From SLFT01 sp964493075 (GTDB lineage: Bacteria > Hydrogenedentota > Hydrogenedentia > Hydrogenedentales > CAITNO01): 8,952 bases of DNA. Location of the stretch: the NCBI GenBank assembly GCA_964493075.1, contig CAZBNU010000174.1, forward strand, positions 1 to 8,952, in the 5' to 3' direction. Shown here one piece after another: positions 1 to 7,136 of this stretch; position 1 is the stretch's first letter, and each line of letters opens with the position of its first letter. A model generated the notes under the pieces. The model was not told the DNA's origin. It saw only the letters and a list, made by a program, of their open reading frames with translations, and did not search any database. The translations under genes were made by a program, and so were the position numbers.

Positions 1-854
1 AGGTGCCGCTGCTTCAGGGACGACTTGTGGTGAACTGGTTTCATGAACCCAGCACGCGCACGCGCACTTCCTTTGAACTTGCCGCGAAACGGCTGAGCGC
101 GGATACGCTCTCCATAGCCGCGTCCTCGTCCAGCTCTGTCAAAGGGGAAACGCTGCACGACACCCTTGCGAATATCGAGGCCATGCGGGCTGATATTATT
201 GTGCTGCGTCATGGCTGCGCCGGTGCCCCCCACATTCTGGCCGCAGCACACGCCTCCCACATCATCAATGCGGGCGACGGCAGACATGAGCATCCCACGC
301 AGGCGTTGCTGGATGCCTTCACCATGCGCGAATCGTTGCGCGCCCAACGGCAGAATCCTGAATTAACACTGGACGGCGTGAAAGTGGCGCTTATCGGCGA
401 TATCGAACACAGCCGGGTTGCCCGGAGCAATATACATGCGCTGATCAAACTGGGGGCGTCCGTGACGATATGCGGCCCGGTCACCCTGATCCCCCGGGGT
501 GCGGAACGGCTGGGCGTCACGGTGACCACCAACCTGCGTGAAGCCCTGGCCGATGCGGACATCATCTATGCGCTGCGCATTCAGATGGAACGCCAGTCGC
601 GTGGGCTTTTCCCCAGTATCCGTGAATATGTAAAACTGTTTCGTGTGGATCGGGATTCGCTTCGGTATGCGCCTGACCAAGCCATCGTCATGCATCCGGG
701 GCCGATCAACCGCGATCTGGAACTTTCCACCGAAGTGGCCGATGGTCCGCGAAGCGTTATTCTGCAACAGGTAACCAACGGCGTGGCAGTGCGCATGGCC
801 ATCATGCACCTGCTCGCCAACAGCAGCGGCGCCGCACGCGCCCGGGAATTGTAA
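1..854 (+). CDS. pyrB: Aspartate carbamoyltransferase catalytic subunit, 5'-truncated
   Basis: PyrB condenses carbamoyl phosphate with L-aspartate to give N-carbamoyl-aspartate, the committed step of de novo pyrimidine synthesis, in the cytoplasm. The frame is open from the window edge. The GTG at 3-5 is most likely an internal Val, because family members carry about 40 more residues before the equivalent point. Counting from that GTG, about 283 residues remain. Visible motifs are the carbamoyl-phosphate loop STRTRTSFE (17-25), Lys48 in SVKGET, the Arg-His pair at 69-70, HPTQ (97-100), HSRVARSN (136-143), the aspartate-binding LRIQ (191-194) and HPGPINR (231-237). All key residues expected of an active catalytic chain are therefore present. 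The segment NWFHEPSTRT replaces the commoner NLFFEPSTRT, a mild oddity. No pyrI regulatory-chain gene is visible. The TAA at 852-854 is five bases before pyrC, which suggests one operon with coupled translation. Confidence 0.96.
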   Translation, partial: VPLLQGRLVVNWFHEPSTRTRTSFELAAKRLSADTLSIAASSSSSVKGETLHDTLANIEAMRADIIVLRHGCAGAPHILAAAHASHIINAGDGRHEHPTQALLDAFTMRESLRAQRQNPELTLDGVKVALIGDIEHSRVARSNIHALIKLGASVTICGPVTLIPRGAERLGVTVTTNLREALADADIIYALRIQMERQSRGLFPSIREYVKLFRVDRDSLRYAPDQAIVMHPGPINRDLELSTEVADGPRSVILQQVTNGVAVRMAIMHLLANSSGAARAREL

Positions 855-859
855 GCATC

Positions 860-2125
860 ATGACTCTTGCTATCATTAACGGACATTTTATCAATCCGGT
901 GGACAACACCTCTGCGATGTGCGACCTGCTTGTGAAAGACGGACGAGTTGTCGAAATCGGGAGCGGACTGCAGGGCGACGAAACCATAGACGCCGCCGGG
1001 TGCGTGGTAGCGCCGGGGTTGGTGGATATACACTGCCATTTTCGCGAGCCCGGTTTTGAATCCAAAGAGACCATCGCCAGCGGTAGCCGTGCCGCTGCCA
1101 GGGGTGGGTTTACCACGGTGGTGACCATGGCAAACACCAACCCGCCCATAGACAATGCCGGTTTGGTGGAGTTGATCATCAAACGAGCCCGTGAGGAAGC
1201 CTGTATCCGGGTGCGCCCTGCCGCATGCGCCACCAAGGGACTGAAGAGCGAAGAGATCACCGAGATGGCGGATCTCAAAGATGCCGGCGCTGTGGCCATT
1301 ACCGACGACGGACGGGATATTGCCTCCAGCCGGGTGATGCGTCATGCCCTTGAATATGCGAACATGGTGAACATGCCTTTTTTGAGTCACAGCGAAGACG
1401 AAGGGTTGGCTGAAGGCGGCGTCATGAACGAGGGCTACATGGCAACGCTTATGGGGCTTCCCGGCATTCCCAAAGCAGCGGAGGAAGTGCGTATTGACCG
1501 CAACATCCGTCTGGCCGAACTTGCGGGCGCCCATATCCACATCCAGCATGTGTCCAGCGCTGCTGGCGTTGACATTGTGCGCAAGGCGAAGCAGCGCGGC
1601 GCACGGGTAACGGCGGAGTCCGCCCCCCACTACTTCTGCCTGACCGATGAGGCGGTGCGCGGCTTCAACACCAACGCCAAAATGAACCCGCCCCTGCGCG
1701 AACCCGAAGATGTGCAGGCGGTTATTGAGGGCCTCAAGGATGGCACCCTGGATTGTATCGCCACAGATCACGCGCCCCATACTCTTACCGAAAAGCAGGT
1801 TGAATTTGCACTGGCGCCATTCGGCATTATCGGCCTGGAAACTTCCCTTGCGCTTACCCTTACTCATCTTGTGGAACCGGGCCATATCACGCTTGTAGAG
1901 GCGGTGCGCTTGTTGAGTTACGGCGGCGCACAGGTGTGCAACATTGCCGATGCGGGTATGCTCGCCCCGGGACTCCCGGCGGACATCGTTATCTTTGATC
2001 CGAAGGCGGCATGGACAGTTTCCACAGACGACTTCGCCTCAAAAAGCAGCAATTCACCGTTTATTGGCCATACGGTTCGCGGGAAAGTGCTGCATACCCT
2101 CTGCGGCGGCACGGTTGTCTATTCA
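860..2125 (+). CDS. pyrC: Dihydroorotase (class I type), 3' end lost in assembly gap
   Basis: PyrC is a cytoplasmic amidohydrolase that interconverts carbamoyl-aspartate and dihydroorotate, the step after PyrB. The ATG at 860 lies five bases past the pyrB stop. There is no strong Shine-Dalgarno, so coupling to pyrB translation is likely. In all, 422 residues can be read before the run of N. The class I family is usually about 420-430 long, so only a few C-terminal residues and the stop are missing. Metal and active-site residues seen are His58 and His60 in DIHCHFREPG, the TDDG aspartates at 149-150, His177 in LSHSED, His230 in IQHVSS, Asn276 in MNPPLR, and Asp303 with the following HAPH. The C-terminal GLPADIVIFDP and GKVLHTLCGGTVVYS segments are standard for the family. 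The aspartate in TDDG, rather than a carbamylated lysine, and HCHFREPG distinguish it from the short E. coli-type PyrC and from hydantoinases. Confidence 0.95.
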
Positions 2126-2225
2126 NNNNNNNNNNNNNNNNNNNNNNNNNNNNNNNNNNNNNNNNNNNNNNNNNNNNNNNNNNNNNNNNNNNNNNNNNNN
2201 NNNNNNNNNNNNNNNNNNNNNNNNN
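2126..2225. other. Assembly gap of exactly 100 N
   Basis: One hundred undetermined bases, the conventional length for a scaffold gap of unknown size. It hides the pyrC stop and the start, ribosome-binding site and most of the signal peptide of the next gene. Frames that read through the N run are artefacts. The real distance between pyrC and the downstream gene, and whether further genes lie there, cannot be told. Confidence 0.99.
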
Positions 2226-3506
2226 GCGTCTGCCTGGGAACATCACCCACTGTTTACCGCGCCGGTGTTGGATAGCATTGCCAAAAGTGTTCCACTTACC
2301 CCTGCTCCTGCTGTTGAATTGCAGGAGTTCCTTAGTGCGGTTGAGGGGCCGATGGCGGTGTTTCTGGCGCAGGAGGAAGCGTGGGCGCGGGAAAATCTTT
2401 CCTGGTATGCGCCCCGACCCGAAGCATTGGATTTTGTCGCCACGGGCAATCCTGACGATATTGTATCGCGCTTTTTTCGCGCCATCCGAATCAACCCCAA
2501 CACAAAAACACCGCTGTATTTTTCGGTACTTTCAGGAACCACAGTGGATGAGGCAACACTTCTTGAACCAGAGGCGGTGACGCTGTTTCCTGACAAGACC
2601 GCGCTGGAGAGTTTTGATTTTATACAGGTGCTTCCGGGAGGCGTATTAAACGCGGTGGATATCATTGCAAGCGCTTCCAATGAACCTGATTATGGGATGG
2701 ATACAGGTTTGTTCGAGGACAATGGTACGGACACCGGCATGGAATACGGATTCGGCACGCAGGCCTTTGGCAACCCCGCTCTTGACTATGGAAGCCAGGC
2801 GCCGTTCCACATGGGCTTTTATCACGAGTCTCCTGTGGTATTCATGTTTGCCGGTTTTCTGAAAGAAAGTTATCCAGAATACCGCATTCATTTGTACAAG
2901 CGTCTGTCTGAATTTGCCTTTGAACAAGGCTATGATTATTGGGGCTGGCGATTCCTGGGTTGGGGCCTGCATTACGTTGCGGATTTGTCCATGCCCTACC
3001 ACACCACCGTGCTTCCCGGCTACAGCACACTGCGCATGTTGTGGATCAATTTTCTTGATATTATCGGGATATCCGGACCGGCAGACAATGCGTTGCAACT
3101 GGTGTCCAACCGGCACATGGCCATTGAAACCTACCAGTTGAAAATAATGGAACAGAAGATGCGCGACGCTGCTGCAAGTGTTATTTTTGATGCGTTGCAG
3201 GCGGAATATGAATCCCCTGAATATACCGACGATTTGAACCGATTACTGCTTGCCAAAGCCTCGCACGACATGGCACGCAAACTTGACCGCGCTATTTCCG
3301 CTTACATGCCGCGCGACTTTGTGTCCAATCCCGACGTTGAATTGGCCGACCGCGCCGACCTCGAAGACATTGTAACCATCATATCGGAAGAACACGGGCA
3401 GGAAGCCCTGGATGCTCTTGACCAGATGCTTGCTGACGCCATGAAAGAATTTGCCATGTATGGCCGCAGTTACGTGCTGGATATCATTGCGTGCAACCAG
3501 GAATAA
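2226..3506 (+). CDS. Exported zinc-dependent phospholipase C / P1-nuclease-fold protein, 5' end lost in gap
   Basis: The frame is open from the gap edge and gives 426 residues to the TAA at 3504. It opens Ala-Ser-Ala-Trp: an AxA signal-peptidase site followed by a Trp that would become residue 1 of the mature enzyme. In Bacillus cereus phospholipase C and P1 nuclease, Trp1 binds zinc through its amino group. The other ligands also fit. LHYVADLSMPYH gives His249, Asp253 and His259, matching the HxxxDxxxxxH pattern of PLC His118/Asp122/His128. His297 and Glu301 match HxxxE (His142/Glu146). His195 or His200, with Asp155 or Asp187, could supply the remaining pair. The protein is far larger than the ~245-residue B. 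cereus enzyme. The extra length lies mostly before the HxxxD motif (about 245 residues against 117) and at the acidic helical C-terminus. The substrate (phospholipid or nucleic acid) cannot be decided. It converges on the metalloprotease gene with 12 bases between the stops. Confidence 0.72.
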   Translation, partial: ASAWEHHPLFTAPVLDSIAKSVPLTPAPAVELQEFLSAVEGPMAVFLAQEEAWARENLSWYAPRPEALDFVATGNPDDIVSRFFRAIRINPNTKTPLYFSVLSGTTVDEATLLEPEAVTLFPDKTALESFDFIQVLPGGVLNAVDIIASASNEPDYGMDTGLFEDNGTDTGMEYGFGTQAFGNPALDYGSQAPFHMGFYHESPVVFMFAGFLKESYPEYRIHLYKRLSEFAFEQGYDYWGWRFLGWGLHYVADLSMPYHTTVLPGYSTLRMLWINFLDIIGISGPADNALQLVSNRHMAIETYQLKIMEQKMRDAAASVIFDALQAEYESPEYTDDLNRLLLAKASHDMARKLDRAISAYMPRDFVSNPDVELADRADLEDIVTIISEEHGQEALDALDQMLADAMKEFAMYGRSYVLDIIACNQE

Positions 3507-3518
3507 GCGGCCTTGTTT

Positions 3519-6500
3519 TTATTTCTTTCGACTGCTCATGGCAAATAAGGTCATGGCCGCAAGGCCCAGCAAAAGCCAGTCTTTCAGGATGTGTTGTATG
3601 CTTTTTTGTGTGTCGTCGGCTTTGCAACATCCGGCGTTGTCTGAAGGTTCCTCTTCCCCTTCATTATCTGCTTCACCCTCCGTTTCACCTTCGTTTGCGG
3701 GCTCCCCTTCCGTTGGGTTTTCACCTTCGTTTTCTCCTTCAACTACAGGTTCCCCTTCGCTTTCACCCTCATTCACAGGTTCCCCTTCGTTCTCTCCCTC
3801 GCCCTCCGCAGTGCTGCCTTCCTTGATAAAGGAGGCGGTGACTGCATAGGCCATATCCATTGTGAAGTTAATGGGATTTAACGTGGAGACATATCCGCCG
3901 GACCAGCCCTTAAACTCGTAACCGGTCTTGGGGATGGCTTTCAGGAATATGTTCGATCCTTCTGGCACGTCACCTGTCCAGGGTAGTTTAACTACTCCCG
4001 TATTGAGTTGTACGTCCCCCTCTCCCACTTTTGTTACTTCGAGCGTGTAGAGCACACGTTCGAAGACGGCTGTTACAGAAATGTTTGCGGTCACGCTAGT
4101 GTCTACCCTCGGATTTTCGGTTGAAGCATCGCTCCATACCTTGAACCGATATCCCGCATCAGGAATTGCTTCCACGGCTTCTCCATCCGATCCATGCGCC
4201 ACTGTCTGCGTGGTGACGCCGGAAAGGGTTCCATGTTCCCCTGCGCCGTAGGTCAGGGTATAGGTTTTTAGTGCAAAGGTGGCAATCAGGATCATATCGT
4301 CATTCACATCGGTGACTGTCACCGGGTTGGCGGTGTCGTACAAATTTCCGTCGCGCATCCAACCGACAAACTCATAATTATCCGGCACTGTCACCGAAAC
4401 GGGCGTACAGTCTTCACCGGCATAAACAGTCTGGCTAAGTTCCCCTGAAAGAGTAGCCCCGCTGGTACCGTCCGTTTGGAAGGTAACTGTGCGTTCAGAG
4501 ACAAAAACGGTGGTAACGCCGATGCCGCCAACCCCCTGCCAGGAATTGTTGGCATAGGCCTGCACCCGATAGGCATAGTCGCCGTTTGCCTTGTCGGAGA
4601 TGGCAAACGATGTCGTATCAATGGCATCATCGAGGGTGGTCCAATTGCCGTAGGACGAAATGGTCACATTGTTGATTTCGATATCGTCAATAGCGAAGCC
4701 ATAAGCAGGGAATTGAGGCCAGCCGATGCTGTCCTCAAAGTTTGCTACAAATCTGATGGTGCAGTCATCGCCGGCGTTCATGCCTGCGCTGTTCATGGTG
4801 GCATAGGTAATGGTGCGGGCTGACCACGCGACCGTTTCGCCGCGGTAGGTGCCCAACGTCTTCCATGTGTTATCGCCGTCTTTGGATATTTGAAGTTTCA
4901 GGTAGCCTGAATCCTCTGCCAATTGGCACTGATAATGAAAACTAATGCTGCTGTCTGCCGAAAGGGTGAAGGGGTTGCGCAGGGTCATGGACTGTACGCT
5001 GGAGTAGAGGCGCGTATTGTCGTATACCTGAAGCACATAACTGTACGTGCCTGTTCTGCGGCCTGCACTGCTGCGTTGTACGGAACCACCGGCATTCCAG
5101 TTGTCAAACATGAAATCCTCATCTTCGGCGCCGTCAATGAAGGAAGTAAGCGTCACCGGAACGCCTTCCTGCAATTCGTATTTAGTTGCATTTGCGCTGG
5201 CTGGCCAGGTCACGGTGAAGTTGGGCTGCGTTACAGACTGACTGACAACAGACGATCGCAAGGTTTCTGCATTATAGGTCATGGTTTCGCCGGGGGCAGA
5301 AAATCCGCTGAGGGTGATGGAGGAATAGGACGCGGGTTCGTCTGAGCGATTGTAATAGTGGGTCTGATAGGCCATGGCATTGGTGGACTGGTTCCCGGTC
5401 TGGTCACGGAATCCCCCTGCCAGGCCATTTCCACTGTGCCACACGTCGCCGGGTTCTCCCCCACTGTCTTGTAATCCGAGGGAATCATCGCCATCCGCTT
5501 CTTCGAGTTTCACTACTGGATGGGGCCATGTGCCGAGATCGTTGTTGTTGTTTTTATCGTCTATGTGATAAATAAGAATCCCGGGACTGATATTCACGCT
5601 GTTATCAAATCCGCTTTTGGTTCTGTTTTCCACCAGGAAATACTCGCTGTCTTCAAGTCCATCACGATACATGTGCGCGACCGGATACAGGGAGGCGCTG
5701 GGGAGTTCGATATCTGTTTGCGAATGCATACGCGTTGGCTGCAGCAACCCTAGCATAAACTTGGACCAGGCGCAGAAGTGGGCAGGGCTTTTGCCGTCAC
5801 CTCCGTTCCAGGAACCGAAGGCCATGATCCCCCAGTAACCGATACCCGCCGTTATATTACTGTAATCATACAAATCCGGCAATCCAAAGAAATGCCCCAT
5901 CTCATGGCAGATCACGCCTATCCGGATAATGCTGCTGTTGGAGGTGTCCCCGCGTAGTGCCGGCGAAGTGTGGTACCGGTACATATTGACGCCGTTTTTC
6001 GTTTTTGTGCCTGTCAGATTCCACTGGTGCGACCAGATAAGTGTGGAAGGATTCCCGGTCCATTCTTCCCCGTGCCCGGAATGAATGATGGTGAGGCAGT
6101 CCACCCAACCATCACCATCGGAATCCCCCTGGGCAAAATTGAAGCCTGCTGCTGCCGCTGCTTCTATGGCATCGCTAACCATTTGTTGAGGACGCATATC
6201 CCAGCCAGAAGCATCATTCTCGCCATAATAGGCTTCCGTATTCGGCAGTCTTACCCATTCTGTGACGACTGAATTAATTTCAAGACCGCCGTAGGAAATT
6301 TCGTTGTAGTAATCGCGCACCGAACCCACCGCTTGTCCTTCAGTGTAGTTTGCCGTGTTGAACAAGGCTCTATATTCTGCTGCGGTCCGTCCTTTGGATG
6401 CCAATGCGCGGTCGTTCACATCATCCCAGTGATCACTGAATGCGGCAAGGATAACGATGTTGCTGATGGTGGTATTTCCCGACACAGGTACTTTAGACGA

Positions 6501-6920
6501 CGATGTACTAATCTTGTTAACCAAGACCGATGGGTCCTGCAACGTTGCTTTGTGCCGTTCTTCAAGCCGTGTCATTATGGCGGTTCGGTCAGGAACCAGT
6601 CCCGGCGCAAGCCCAAGGCCTTGCGGACTGACTTTACCCACAATGGCGTTGGGCAGCGGCGCGTGGCCTGATTTATTCGCCGCGGGGGTGGCATATTTCC
6701 AATAACCGTCTGATTGGTCGTTTACGATGAGATAGCCGTCGTCAGTTTCGTGCCACTTGAAAAATTCGTCCCCACACAACCGCATCTCAAACCGAGTGCC
6801 ATCGGGTTGCATTGCTTCCTGGATTCCCGGATAGGCAGGCACTGCAACAGCAGTAACGAAAGGGGTGGATAGCAAAAGCGCTGTGGCTGCCATGATTCGA
6901 ACAAAGGATTTCGTGTTCAT
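3519..6920 (-). CDS. Secreted M6-family (immune inhibitor A-like) metalloprotease with repeat region and C-terminal anchoring tail
   Basis: A 1133-residue protein starting at the ATG complementary to 6918-6920. Residues 1-27 form a signal peptide. Residues 30-80 match the segment that precedes M6 catalytic domains (QPDGT, GDEFFKWHETDDGY, DGYWKYA). The catalytic domain covers about 150-400: VGSVRDYYNEISYGGL (198-213), an acidic GDSDGDGWVD loop (265-274), the zinc site HEMGHFFGLPDLYD (His339, Glu340, His343, Asp349) and a Met-turn GIMAFGSWN (364-372). After it come a split Fn3-like region with a MAM-like beta-sandwich inside it (about 565-805), three InlB-B-type repeats (about 810-1032), a Glu-Gly-rich linker (1039-1092), and Cys1098-Cys1099 followed by a hydrophobic helix and Arg-Lys-Lys. 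It should be exported and held at the surface, degrading extracellular protein. Exact substrates are unknown. It is transcribed alone, divergent from the GLUG genes. A signal ahead of the ATG is weak (GGGAAAG). Confidence 0.93.
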   Translation of the reverse strand: MNTKSFVRIMAATALLLSTPFVTAVAVPAYPGIQEAMQPDGTRFEMRLCGDEFFKWHETDDGYLIVNDQSDGYWKYATPAANKSGHAPLPNAIVGKVSPQGLGLAPGLVPDRTAIMTRLEERHKATLQDPSVLVNKISTSSSKVPVSGNTTISNIVILAAFSDHWDDVNDRALASKGRTAAEYRALFNTANYTEGQAVGSVRDYYNEISYGGLEINSVVTEWVRLPNTEAYYGENDASGWDMRPQQMVSDAIEAAAAAGFNFAQGDSDGDGWVDCLTIIHSGHGEEWTGNPSTLIWSHQWNLTGTKTKNGVNMYRYHTSPALRGDTSNSSIIRIGVICHEMGHFFGLPDLYDYSNITAGIGYWGIMAFGSWNGGDGKSPAHFCAWSKFMLGLLQPTRMHSQTDIELPSASLYPVAHMYRDGLEDSEYFLVENRTKSGFDNSVNISPGILIYHIDDKNNNNDLGTWPHPVVKLEEADGDDSLGLQDSGGEPGDVWHSGNGLAGGFRDQTGNQSTNAMAYQTHYYNRSDEPASYSSITLSGFSAPGETMTYNAETLRSSVVSQSVTQPNFTVTWPASANATKYELQEGVPVTLTSFIDGAEDEDFMFDNWNAGGSVQRSSAGRRTGTYSYVLQVYDNTRLYSSVQSMTLRNPFTLSADSSISFHYQCQLAEDSGYLKLQISKDGDNTWKTLGTYRGETVAWSARTITYATMNSAGMNAGDDCTIRFVANFEDSIGWPQFPAYGFAIDDIEINNVTISSYGNWTTLDDAIDTTSFAISDKANGDYAYRVQAYANNSWQGVGGIGVTTVFVSERTVTFQTDGTSGATLSGELSQTVYAGEDCTPVSVTVPDNYEFVGWMRDGNLYDTANPVTVTDVNDDMILIATFALKTYTLTYGAGEHGTLSGVTTQTVAHGSDGEAVEAIPDAGYRFKVWSDASTENPRVDTSVTANISVTAVFERVLYTLEVTKVGEGDVQLNTGVVKLPWTGDVPEGSNIFLKAIPKTGYEFKGWSGGYVSTLNPINFTMDMAYAVTASFIKEGSTAEGEGENEGEPVNEGESEGEPVVEGENEGENPTEGEPANEGETEGEADNEGEEEPSDNAGCCKADDTQKSIQHILKDWLLLGLAAMTLFAMSSRKK
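3522..3632 (-). other. C-terminal Cys-Cys / membrane helix / basic tail (putative surface-sorting signal) of the protease
   Basis: This stretch encodes residues 1097-1133 of the M6 protease. It starts Gly-Cys-Cys directly after the Glu-rich linker. A polar stretch of about 14 residues follows, then a hydrophobic helix beginning DWLLLGLAAM (about 1114-1129), and the chain ends SSRKK. The order linker, Cys, helix, basic end resembles known cysteine-containing C-terminal sorting signals such as MYXO-CTERM and Synerg-CTERM, which are processed at the envelope. The spacing between Cys-Cys and the helix is longer than in those, so membership is not claimed. It could simply be a C-terminal membrane anchor. 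Confidence 0.55.
3645..3806 (-). repeat. Glu-Gly-rich imperfect tandem repeat coding for a linker
   Basis: Codes for residues 1039-1092 of the protease. The units are imperfect EGE/NEGEP/EGESEGEP-type blocks, almost entirely Glu and Gly with Asn, Pro, Ser, Thr and Val. On the + strand it reads as repeated ttcacc/ccttc blocks. The protein stretch would be an extended, strongly acidic spacer that lifts the catalytic region away from the C-terminal anchor. Such tracts vary in copy number by slippage. Confidence 0.85.
3825..4493 (-). repeat. Three InlB-B-type repeats within the protease
   Basis: Residues about 810-1032 of the protease hold three copies of a beta-rich unit spaced 75 and 77 residues apart. 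The most conserved point is YEFVGW (849), YRFKVW (924) and YEFKGW (1001). Each copy starts with a TVTF/YTLTY/YTLEV strand and ends in ATFALK, AVFERV or ASFIKE. This is the pattern of the divergent InlB B-repeat / Listeria-Bacteroides repeat families, found as stalk modules in secreted and surface proteins. They probably act as spacers or adhesive modules. The DNA copies are diverged, so the duplication is old. Confidence 0.7.
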
Positions 6921-7028
6921 AACCGGTCTTTCCCAAGAGTTAAAATTTTATCTTTCTTTTTCACTAACATTTTTGAGCAGTACTACATTTCTTTTTTCAT
7001 CCACAATATAGACTGCAAAAGACAGAAA

Positions 7029-7034
7029 ATTATA
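7029..7034 (-). promoter_or_regulatory. Candidate -10 box for the metalloprotease gene
   Basis: Read on the minus strand this is TATAAT, a perfect sigma-70-type -10 hexamer. It is preceded by TGG, so it resembles an extended -10 element. No good TTGACA-like -35 box lies 16-18 bases upstream. It is about 110 bases before the protease ATG. Since the organism's promoter consensus is unknown and the region is AT-rich, this is a tentative call. Confidence 0.35.
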
Positions 7035-7101
7035 CCATGATTCCAAAGAGGTATGGATTTGCGTCTCCTATATCGAATCATTCAGCGTTACGGATATATG
7101 T

Positions 7102-7107
7102 TATACT
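7102..7107 (+). promoter_or_regulatory. Candidate -10 box for the first GLUG gene
   Basis: TATACT differs from the TATAAT consensus at one position and lies 29 bases before the ATG at 7137, which suits a short leader containing the ribosome-binding site. The -35 region (cattca or ttcagc around 7079-7086) is weak. Confidence 0.3.
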
Positions 7108-7121
7108 AAACGTATCACAAT

Positions 7122-7126
7122 AAGGA
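7122..7126 (+). promoter_or_regulatory. Ribosome-binding site of the first GLUG gene
   Basis: AAGGA followed by AAAGAG, ending about ten bases before the ATG at 7137. It supports that start, and the product then begins with a clean signal peptide. Confidence 0.6.
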
Positions 7127-7136
7127 AAAGAGTGCG

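Larger units (their letters stand above)
6921..7136. other. AT-rich divergent intergenic region between protease and GLUG genes
   Basis: 216 bases with no coding frame of note, clearly more AT-rich than the genes on either side. It must hold the promoters of both the minus-strand protease and the plus-strand GLUG gene. Candidate elements are listed separately. I found no convincing riboswitch, small RNA or long inverted repeat in it. The protease would have a leader of about 100 bases if the minus-strand promoter call is right. Confidence 0.8.

Noticed and set aside
3..5. GTG as the true pyrB start
   Set aside because: PyrB proteins have about 40 residues before this point, including the first helix of the carbamoyl-phosphate domain, and there is no upstream sequence to hold a ribosome-binding site. 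It is an internal Val codon at a truncated edge.
581..1885. A 434-codon open frame on the minus strand opposite pyrB and pyrC
   Set aside because: It lies antisense to two genes with every family motif intact, crosses their boundary, and its translation shows no recognisable domain. It is an antisense shadow favoured by the codon usage of the real genes.
860..2275. pyrC extending through the gap to a stop at 2275
   Set aside because: The residues after the N run belong to another frame of the phospholipase-like gene, and pyrC is already at full family length at the gap edge.
1944..3506. A single 520-codon plus-strand gene running through the N run
   Set aside because: The part before the gap overlaps pyrC in another frame, and the N block is of unknown length. 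Only the part from 2226 is supported.
3645..3806. The ttcacc/ccttc repeats as a CRISPR array or intergenic satellite
   Set aside because: The units are short, irregular and without spacers, and they lie in frame inside the protease coding for Glu-Gly blocks.
3451..3849. A plus-strand Ser/Pro-rich open frame opposite the protease C-terminus
   Set aside because: It is the antisense of the Glu-Gly-rich repeat, so its Ser/Pro bias comes from the repeat, and it overlaps the end of the phospholipase-like gene.
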